Shown piece after piece: positions 4,305 to 9,669 of a stretch of 9,669 nucleotides of DNA (position 1 is its first letter; each line of letters begins with the position of its first letter). Both the position numbers and the translations under genes were made by a program. The DNA is from JBKJZO01 sp046715235 (GTDB lineage: Bacteria; Actinomycetota; Actinomycetes; BP-191). Location: assembly GCA_046715235.1 (NCBI GenBank), contig JBKJZO010000147.1, forward strand, positions 1 through 9,669, in the 5' to 3' direction. The notes under the pieces were generated by a model, which was not told the origin of the DNA, did not search any database, and saw nothing but the letters and a program-made list of their open reading frames with translations.

Positions 4305-6068
4305 CTAGGGGGCCGGGACTGTCGCGGTTTCCGTCGCGGTCGCCGTGTCAGTCGGCGCGGGTGTCGTCTCGACCGGAGGCGTGGGGGACGGCGTCGGTGT
4401 GGGGGACGGGCCGGACGACCTGGTCAGGACGACGAGCGAGTCGCGCGGCTGCTTCGTCTTGGGAGCCGGGTCCTGCTTGACGACGGTGCCCGGCGGTTCG
4501 TCGCTGAATTCGTCTGGTCCGATGCGGGCCCGGAAGCCGAGCGCCTCGAGCTGCTCCTGCGCTTTCTCGAGCGTCAGTCCGGTCACTTGCGGCACCGTGA
4601 TGTCACCCGACGCGACGGCGATCTTGACCTCGCTGTTCGCCGGGACCTGGATGCCCTCGACCGGGTCGACGCGCAGGACCTCGTTGGGCTCGGCGTCCGC
4701 CTTCTCCTCGACTACGACCTGCGAGTTGAGCCGCAGCCCCGCCAATTTCAGGGCGGCCTGAGCCTCCGTGAGCGGCAGTCCGACGATCTCGGGCACCTCG
4801 ACGTTCCCGATGCCTTCGGAGAATACGAGGTCGACCTCGCCGCCCTCGTCGATGGAAGCACCGACCGTGGGGTTCTGACTGAGCACGAGATCCTTTTTCA
4901 CCTTGCCGGTGTTGTCGGCCTTCGAGCTCTTGTTGCCGAGTACGAGCTTGTTGTCGGTCAGCAGCTTGAGGGCTTGCGCCTCGGTCTTGCCGACCAGCGG
5001 GGGCACCGTGACCTTGGAACGCGGACTGGACTTGAGCGCGTTGTTGAGCAGCAGTGCGGCGATGACGAAGATCGCGACGAGCGCGAGCCCGAGCCCGATA
5101 TACCCGGCGCCGCGCTTGTTGCGACCTTCGGGTGCCCGCTCCGGGTCCTGACGGCGCAGCACCGCGGTCGGCGGGGCGGCCGCGGCCGCCTGCATGACAT
5201 GCGTGGCGTCGTCCGTCATGACCGGGGTGGCGCGCACCGGGCGGCCCGCGGCGGCGCGCTGCAGGTCCTCCCGCATCTCGTCGGCTGACTGGTACCTGTT
5301 GCCCGGGTGCTTGGCCAACGCCTTGAGCACGATCGCGTCAACCGCGGGGGCGACATCGCGGTTGAAACGCGACGGCGGCACGGGGTCTTCGCGCACGTGC
5401 GCGAGGGCGACGGTGACCGGTGAGTCGCCGACGAACGGCGGTCGCCCCGTCATCAGTTCGTAAAGCAGGCACCCGGTCGAGTAGACGTCACTTCGGGCGT
5501 CGACGAGATCGCCCCGGGCCTGCTCCGGCGAGAGGTACTGCGCTGTGCCGATGACCGCTGCGGTCTGCGTCATCGTGACCGATGTCGTCATCGCACGCGC
5601 GATGCCGAAGTCCATGACCTTGATCGCACCGGTACTGGTCAGCATGACGTTGGCGGGCTTGATGTCGCGGTGGATGATGCCGGCCGCGTGGCTGAACGCG
5701 AGAGCTGAGCAGACCTCGGCGACGACCTCGAGCGCCCGCCGCGGGTACATCGGTCCTTCTTCTCGCAGCACGTCGCGCAGGGTCCGGCCTTCGAGGTATT
5801 CCATGACGATGTACGGCGTCGTGTCGTCTTTGCCGGTGTCGTAGATGGAGACGATGTTGGCGTGGTTGAGGGAGGCGGCTGACTGCGCCTCGCGCCGGAA
5901 CCTGGCGATGAACGTCGGGTCGGTGCTGTTCTCGCTGCGCAGCAGCTTGACGGCGACGGCGCGGCCGAGCCGGTTGTCGCGGCCGCGGTAGACCTCGGCC
6001 ATGCCCCCCACGCCGAGGATCTCTCCGAGCTCGTACCGTCCACCGAGCGTGCGCTGTCCAGTCGTCAT
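4305..6068 (-). CDS. pknB: PASTA-domain Ser/Thr protein kinase PknB
   Basis: PknB is an essential-type membrane receptor kinase that controls growth, wall synthesis and division. The 587-residue product has a kinase domain at about 11-272: Gly-loop GVGGMAEVY, ATP-binding K41, catalytic HRDIKPAN with D135, and DFG with D153. T167 and T169 in the activation loop (SVTMTQTAAVIGTAQYLSPE) match the autophosphorylation sites of mycobacterial PknB. A juxtamembrane linker leads to one transmembrane helix at about 323-345. Three extracellular PASTA domains follow (352-419, 420-488, 489-553), then a Pro/Thr-rich tail (554-587). M. tuberculosis PknB has four PASTA domains and no such tail. ATG 6068 was chosen because the kinase domain begins at about residue 11 and its ATG overlaps the upstream stop (ATGA). 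AAGGGA lies 11 bases upstream, which is rather far. The open frame continues upstream to 6440, but that extension is Arg-rich shadow of pbpA. Confidence 0.97.
   Translation of the reverse strand: MTTGQRTLGGRYELGEILGVGGMAEVYRGRDNRLGRAVAVKLLRSENSTDPTFIARFRREAQSAASLNHANIVSIYDTGKDDTTPYIVMEYLEGRTLRDVLREEGPMYPRRALEVVAEVCSALAFSHAAGIIHRDIKPANVMLTSTGAIKVMDFGIARAMTTSVTMTQTAAVIGTAQYLSPEQARGDLVDARSDVYSTGCLLYELMTGRPPFVGDSPVTVALAHVREDPVPPSRFNRDVAPAVDAIVLKALAKHPGNRYQSADEMREDLQRAAAGRPVRATPVMTDDATHVMQAAAAAPPTAVLRRQDPERAPEGRNKRGAGYIGLGLALVAIFVIAALLLNNALKSSPRSKVTVPPLVGKTEAQALKLLTDNKLVLGNKSSKADNTGKVKKDLVLSQNPTVGASIDEGGEVDLVFSEGIGNVEVPEIVGLPLTEAQAALKLAGLRLNSQVVVEEKADAEPNEVLRVDPVEGIQVPANSEVKIAVASGDITVPQVTGLTLEKAQEQLEALGFRARIGPDEFSDEPPGTVVKQDPAPKTKQPRDSLVVLTRSSGPSPTPTPSPTPPVETTPAPTDTATATETATVPAP
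4381..4409. repeat. Imperfect 18-bp period repeat encoding the PknB Pro/Thr tail
   Basis: GTGGGGGACGG occurs at 4381-4391 and again at 4399-4409, a period of 18 bp. On the minus strand this encodes alternating Pro-Thr and Pro-Ser residues at the start of the PknB C-terminal tail. It is low-complexity coding sequence, and length variation between strains is plausible. Confidence 0.7.
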
Positions 6069-6220
6069 GCGGCTACTGGTCCCTTGTCCTCTGCTTGCCC
6101 GGCAGGCTTGGCACCGGGGTTGGACCGCGTGGTGACCTGCACAGTTACGGGCGCCCAACGCGGGAGAAGCGCGCTGTCGCGCGGCTTCGTGGTGACAACG
6201 GTACCCGGCGCGGCTCTCAT
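6065..6220 (-). CDS. Possible 51-residue protein resembling a half PASTA domain
   Basis: The 148-bp gap between pbpA and pknB is exactly filled by a 51-codon ORF. Its ATG (6220-6218) overlaps the pbpA stop as ATGA, and its TGA (6067-6065) overlaps the pknB start as ATGA. Residues 5-13 read PGTVVTTKP and residues 25-33 VTVQVTTRS. This matches the last two strands of a PASTA domain; PknB's third PASTA has PGTVVKQDP and then a VVLTRSS strand. The first half of a PASTA domain (strand and helix with the VP-x-V-x-G motif) is missing, and no signal or membrane segment is present. Third codon positions are about 70% G/C, lower than neighbouring genes but compatible with coding. It may be a coupling peptide, a domain remnant, or the tail of a frameshifted longer gene. 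The position is that of pknA in mycobacteria. The function is unknown. Confidence 0.5.
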   Translation of the reverse strand: MRAAPGTVVTTKPRDSALLPRWAPVTVQVTTRSNPGAKPAGQAEDKGPVAA

Positions 6221-7686
6221 CCGCGCCCAGGCCCAGCGAGCGCCGCCGCCATGACCTTCTGCGCGATCGGCGCGGCGATGCGCCCGCCGGTCGCCTCGTT
6301 CTCTCCACTGTCGCCGCCTTCGACGAAGACCGCCACGGCGATCTGCGGGTCGTTCGCCGGCGCAAAACCGATGAACCACGCGTGCGGCGCCTTGCCCTCG
6401 GCGTTCTGCGCGGTGCCAGTCTTGCCGGCAACCACGACACCGGGGATCTGCGCCCGGGTGCCGCTGCCCTTCCGTACGACGGTCTGCATCATCTGGCTCA
6501 GGAAGCCGGCCGTCTGCACCGACACCGCGGGCTGGTCCCTCAGAGGAGCGGGATCCGTTCGGTCGACGACTCGTAGGTCGGACGTCACAACGGAGTCAAC
6601 GAGGTACGGCCGCATGCCCACACCCTTGTTGCCGATTGTGGCGGCGACCAGCGCCATCTGTAGCGGCGTCACGCGGACGTCGTACTGACCGATCGCTGAC
6701 AACGCGGTCTGCGGTGCGTCGATGCCTTCGGGGAAAGCGCTGCGCACCGTCGGCAGCGGCAGGTCATCGAAGGGCTCGTTGAACCCGAATGCCTCAGCCG
6801 TCGCCTTGAGCCCCGCGCCGCCGACTTCGAGACCCATCTTGGCGAACGCCGTGTTGCACGAGATCTCGAGGGCGTGTTCGACGGTGACCTTGTCGCCGCC
6901 GCAGGAGCTCTTGTTGAAGTTGTCCATCACGACGTTGGTCAGTGGCAGCGTGAACTGACGCGGCGACTCGACCAGGTCGGCCGGCGTCTTGCGCAGCTGC
7001 TCGAAGTACGCGGCCGCGGTGATCACCTTGAATATCGAGCCCGGCGGGTACGTGTCCTGGGTTGCCTTCGCGACCAGCGGTTTGCCCTCCATGGCGTTGG
7101 CCGATTTCCACGCGGCCTGCGCAGTCGCCGCCGACAGCGACGAGATGGGCGCCGGGTCGAACGTCGGCTTGCTGACCATCGCGAGCACCGCGCCGGTCTT
7201 CGGGTCGAGGGCGACGACCGCGCCGCGCCGGTCGCCGAGCTGGTCGCTGGCCAGTTTCTGCAGGTCGTCGCGCAGGGTCAGCCGCAGTGTCGCGCCCTCG
7301 CGCTCGCGGCCAGTGACCAGGTCGGACAGGCGGCGGACGAACAACGAGTCGTCGTCGCCGGAGAGCTGTTGGTCGTAGCTCTTCTCAAGACCGGCCGCAC
7401 CGAAGTACAGCGAGTAGTAGCCAGTCACATGCGCGTAGAGCGGGCCGGCGCCGTACTTGCGCTGGAACTTGTACTGCCCTTTCGTCGCCACATTCGTCAC
7501 GATCGGATGGGCGCCAGCGAGAATCTGACCGCGCTCCCGCCCGTACCGCTCGATGACGAGGCGGCGGTTGTTGGGGTTTTCGCGCAGCGAGTCGGCTCGC
7601 ACGAACTGCACATAGTTGACGTTGAGGAACAGCAGCGCGAACAGGCCGATCGCCGCCATCGCGACCCGGCGAAGCGCCGCGTTCAC
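6217..7686 (-). CDS. pbpA: Class B penicillin-binding protein PbpA (D,D-transpeptidase)
   Basis: PbpA crosslinks peptidoglycan stem peptides outside the membrane and works with the SEDS protein encoded just upstream. The 489-residue length matches mycobacterial and Streptomyces PbpA. An N-terminal transmembrane helix lies at about 8-24. The pedestal region (about 25-150) contains NNRRLVIERYGRERGQIL and YGAGPLYAHVTGYYS. The transpeptidase domain (about 155-480) has all three catalytic motifs: S217-x-x-K220 in PPGSIFKVITA, S276-C277-N278 in ISCNTAFAKMG, and K422-T-G in VAGKTGTAQN. The GTG start at 7686 overlaps the rodA stop as GTGA, with only weak Shine-Dalgarno character, so translation is probably coupled. 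The protein ends soon after the transpeptidase domain (AAALAGPGRG) and has no PASTA domain of its own. Confidence 0.97.
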   Translation of the reverse strand: MNAALRRVAMAAIGLFALLFLNVNYVQFVRADSLRENPNNRRLVIERYGRERGQILAGAHPIVTNVATKGQYKFQRKYGAGPLYAHVTGYYSLYFGAAGLEKSYDQQLSGDDDSLFVRRLSDLVTGREREGATLRLTLRDDLQKLASDQLGDRRGAVVALDPKTGAVLAMVSKPTFDPAPISSLSAATAQAAWKSANAMEGKPLVAKATQDTYPPGSIFKVITAAAYFEQLRKTPADLVESPRQFTLPLTNVVMDNFNKSSCGGDKVTVEHALEISCNTAFAKMGLEVGGAGLKATAEAFGFNEPFDDLPLPTVRSAFPEGIDAPQTALSAIGQYDVRVTPLQMALVAATIGNKGVGMRPYLVDSVVTSDLRVVDRTDPAPLRDQPAVSVQTAGFLSQMMQTVVRKGSGTRAQIPGVVVAGKTGTAQNAEGKAPHAWFIGFAPANDPQIAVAVFVEGGDSGENEATGGRIAAPIAQKVMAAALAGPGRG

Positions 7687-9095
7687 GGTGTCGCCGTTCT
7701 CGGCACGATGGCGGTCAGCTCGCCGGTGAGTTCCTCCGCCGGTGGGACAGGCGTGACCGCAGCGGGCGTCGGCGTACGGCCGGCGTCGGAGATACGGATG
7801 AGCAGCGCGATCAGCGCGTAGTTGGCGACGAGCGACGAGCCGCCGTACGACATGAATGGCAGGGTCAGGCCGGTCAATGGGATGAGCCGCGTGACGCCGC
7901 CAACGACGACAAACACCTGCAGGCCAAGGGAGAACGCGAGTCCGGCGGCGAGCAGCTTGCCGAACTCATCGCGTACGCCGAGCGCGGCGCGCATGCCGCG
8001 CGTGACGATGAACAGGTAGCACAGGAGCACTACGGCGACCCCGATGAGGCCGAGCTCCTCGCCGAGGGCCGGGAAGATGAAGTCGGTGCGCGCGTAGGTG
8101 ACCAGGTCGGGACGGCCGCGGCCGAGGCCGGTGCCGAACAACCCGCCGGTCGCCAGTCCGAACAGCGACTGCGTGAGCTGGTGGCCGCTTCCCAGCGGCG
8201 AGGCGAACGGGTCGAGCCACGTGTCGAAGCGCTGCTGCACGTGACTGAACTGGAGATAGGCCACAAAGGCGCCACTCGCGAACAACAGCAGGCCGATCGC
8301 TAGCCATGACGTGCGCTCGGTCGCGATGTAGAGCATCACGAGAAAGGCGCCGAAGAACAGCATTGAGGTGCCGAGGTCCTTTCCCCGGACCAGAACAGCC
8401 AGGCTGACCAGCCACGCAAGCAGTACTGGGCCGAGGTCGCGGGCTCTCGGCAGGTGCAGGCCGAGAACACGCCGCGTCGCGAGCGAGAGGACCTCGCGCT
8501 TGGCGACCAGGTAGCTGGCGAAGAAGACGATCAGCGTGATCTTGGCGAACTCCGATGGCTGGATGGAGAGGGGCCCCACCCGCACCCAGAGCCGCGCGCC
8601 GTTGATCTCCGCGCCGATGCCGGGCAGTGCCGGGAGCATGAGCAGCACGAGGCCGGCAAACATGAACGTGTAGCGATAGCGATCGAGCGACCGGTGGTCG
8701 CGGATGATCAGCAGCACCAGGACGAAGACCGTGATGCCGACTGCCGTCCAGATGAGTTGCTGCGGTGCGTTCTGGTCGGCCCGCGTGCTCCGCGCGGCGT
8801 AGGCGTAGTCGAGCCGGCGGATGACGACGACGCCGAGCCCGTTGAGCAGCGCGCACAGAGGCAGCAGCAGCGGGTCGGCCGCGGGCGCGAGCCGGCGTAC
8901 GGCGTAGTGCGCGGCGAGAAACATGGCGGCGAGGCTGCCGCCGTAGCTCAGTGTCGAGACCGAAACGCGCTCGTCCTGCGCGAGCGAAACGATTGCGTAC
9001 GCTGCCGTCGCAATGAGCACGGCGAAGATCAACAGGCGAAGTTCGAGGGCCCGCCGGCTCGGTGCTGAGGTCTTGTGGAGTACCGCGCTCGTCAC
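7683..9095 (-). CDS. rodA: SEDS peptidoglycan glycosyltransferase RodA (FtsW/RodA/SpoVE family)
   Basis: SEDS proteins are multi-pass membrane glycosyltransferases that polymerise lipid II into glycan strands and pair with a class B PBP, here PbpA. The 470-residue length is close to M. tuberculosis RodA. Around ten or more hydrophobic segments are visible between about residues 18 and 440. Family signatures include GARLWVRVGPLSIQPSEFAK, LVRGKDLGTSMLFF, GSGHQLTQSLFGLATGG, RTDFIFPALGEELG and the terminal LPFMSYGGSS. The cytoplasmic C-terminal tail is Pro/Thr-rich. In the large extracellular loop the sequence is WLDPFASPLGSGHQ: where many FtsW/RodA proteins have DP-x-G with the catalytic Asp, this protein has SPLG (S299), with D295 four residues earlier. 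GTG 9095 overlaps the pstP stop as GTGA. The name follows cluster position, since FtsW and RodA are hard to separate by eye. Confidence 0.95.
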   Translation of the reverse strand: MTSAVLHKTSAPSRRALELRLLIFAVLIATAAYAIVSLAQDERVSVSTLSYGGSLAAMFLAAHYAVRRLAPAADPLLLPLCALLNGLGVVVIRRLDYAYAARSTRADQNAPQQLIWTAVGITVFVLVLLIIRDHRSLDRYRYTFMFAGLVLLMLPALPGIGAEINGARLWVRVGPLSIQPSEFAKITLIVFFASYLVAKREVLSLATRRVLGLHLPRARDLGPVLLAWLVSLAVLVRGKDLGTSMLFFGAFLVMLYIATERTSWLAIGLLLFASGAFVAYLQFSHVQQRFDTWLDPFASPLGSGHQLTQSLFGLATGGLFGTGLGRGRPDLVTYARTDFIFPALGEELGLIGVAVVLLCYLFIVTRGMRAALGVRDEFGKLLAAGLAFSLGLQVFVVVGGVTRLIPLTGLTLPFMSYGGSSLVANYALIALLIRISDAGRTPTPAAVTPVPPAEELTGELTAIVPRTATP

Positions 9096-9669
9096 GGTGC
9101 GGACGGTGAGGGGGTAGACGTGACCTCACTCGGCAGGTTCGACGTCGGCAGGGTCGACGGCAGCGCTGGTTGGTTCGACGGCAGCGCCGGAGCCGGCGAC
9201 GCAATCCGTTGCGACAGGAGTCGGGCGACGATCGCTTGCGCGTCGCGCAGGTCGTCGGCGGTGATGCCGCCGCGCACCTTCTGCTGCTCGAACTCGGGCA
9301 GCTCGGCCAGTGTGATGTCCGAGTCGGACTTCACCTTCGACAGGTCGATGCCGGCGACCGCGCCGCTGACCCCTTGGTAGATCGCGACTTTGCCGTCGTG
9401 CTCGCCGACGTAGTACTGCGACTGCGTGTAGCGCCAAGCGCCGACGAGTCCGGCGACCGCGAGCAGGGCCACGACGATTGAGGTCGCGCCTTTGCGCCGG
9501 TGCCGGAATCCCCCGGTCCGGTGACTGACTCCGCGGCCCCGGCCCCGGTTCGCCGCGCGCAGGAATTGCCGCTCGGTCAGGCCGCTTGCCTTGGCCGCTC
9601 GGCCGGCCGGGTGGTCGCCGACGGACGGGGGATAGATCGAGTCGGTCCTGATCGCGACCGTGTCGGTCC
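9092..9669 (-). CDS. pstP: PP2C-family Ser/Thr phosphatase PstP, C-terminal part (runs off right edge)
   Basis: Only the last 191 codons are in the window; the frame is open to the right edge, and the PP2C catalytic domain lies outside. What is visible is a basic, Gly/Arg-rich linker (such as LTERQFLRAANRGRGRG), one transmembrane helix (about visible residues 61-77, ATSIVVALLAVAGLVGAW), and a short extracytoplasmic domain beginning RYTQSQYYVGEHDGKVAIYQG. A Pro/Ser/Thr-rich tail ends in PSPSAP. This C-terminal layout and the position before rodA are typical of actinobacterial PstP, the phosphatase that reverses PknA/PknB phosphorylation. The ATG-less interior cannot be used to place the start. 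The stop overlaps the rodA GTG as GTGA. The identity rests on architecture and synteny, not on catalytic residues. Confidence 0.88.
   Translation of the reverse strand, partial: TDTVAIRTDSIYPPSVGDHPAGRAAKASGLTERQFLRAANRGRGRGVSHRTGGFRHRRKGATSIVVALLAVAGLVGAWRYTQSQYYVGEHDGKVAIYQGVSGAVAGIDLSKVKSDSDITLAELPEFEQQKVRGGITADDLRDAQAIVARLLSQRIASPAPALPSNQPALPSTLPTSNLPSEVTSTPSPSAP

Noticed and set aside
6060..6230. Programmed frameshift fusing PbpA to the half-PASTA peptide
   Set aside because: No recognisable slippery heptamer precedes the pbpA stop, and the ATGA overlap is explained by ordinary coupling. Kept only as a remote alternative.
6069..6440. N-terminal extension of PknB
   Set aside because: The frame is open, but the added 124 residues are Arg/Ser-rich and overlap pbpA. 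Kinases of this family start about ten residues before the Gly-loop region.
6874..7821. 315-codon plus-strand open frame opposite pbpA
   Set aside because: Antisense shadow of pbpA and rodA with Arg/Val/Glu-rich low-information sequence.
7966..9204. 412-codon minus-strand open frame across rodA
   Set aside because: Off-frame copy of rodA with extreme Arg/Pro content. The rodA frame shows full SEDS signatures.
1..9669. Insertion sequence, phage gene, toxin-antitoxin or defence system
   Set aside because: No transposase, integrase, terminal repeats or defence domains seen. Every stretch over 300 bases is explained by housekeeping envelope genes.

Overview
The window is a chromosomal segment of a high-G+C actinobacterium. 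The coding regions have strongly G/C third codon positions and many GTG starts. The gene order crgA(-), DUF881(+), pabA/trpG(+), pknB(-), pbpA(-), rodA(-), pstP(-) is the conserved actinobacterial cell-wall and division locus, which lies near the replication origin in mycobacteria (Rv0011c to Rv0018c) and is also found in Streptomyces. Two points separate this version from the mycobacterial one. A class E sortase and a 60-residue membrane protein sit between DUF881 and pabA, and there is no pknA between pbpA and pknB. I cannot name the genus from the sequence.

Layout, left to right. (1) 1-360, minus strand: the 5' part of a gene for an exported Ig-like protein that runs off the left edge. (2) 381-1214, plus strand: a lipoprotein L,D-transpeptidase, diverging from gene 1 with only 20 bp between start codons. 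(3) 1240-1614, plus strand: a two-helix membrane protein with a zinc-ribbon or desulforedoxin-like motif, probably translated from a leaderless mRNA. Its last codons hold an inverted pair of DnaA-box-like sequences. (4) 1631-1888, minus strand: crgA. (5) 1889-1980: a 92-bp divergent region with a symmetric -10 element. (6) 1981-3644, plus strand: three tightly packed genes, DUF881 protein, class E sortase and the 60-residue membrane protein, followed by pabA/trpG (3654-4304) with its own leaderless-type promoter. (7) 4305-9669, minus strand: an operon read right to left as pstP (5' part outside the window), rodA, pbpA, a 51-codon ORF and pknB. Every junction in this operon is a 4-base ATGA or GTGA start/stop overlap.

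How the genes fit together. RodA (SEDS glycosyltransferase) and PbpA (class B transpeptidase) form a peptidoglycan polymerase/crosslinker pair. PknB senses wall precursors through extracellular PASTA domains and phosphorylates division and wall proteins. PstP reverses this. CrgA is a small divisome membrane protein. The L,D-transpeptidase makes or remodels 3-3 crosslinks, and the sortase attaches surface proteins to the wall. The window is therefore a cell-envelope and division locus.

Most notable observations: an unannotated-looking 51-codon ORF fitted exactly between pbpA and pknB, whose product resembles the C-terminal half of a PASTA domain; the inverted DnaA-box pair at 1583-1601; and the symmetric -10 element between crgA and the DUF881 gene. 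I found no mobile element, CRISPR array, tRNA or rRNA, and no sign of a wholly new multi-gene system.
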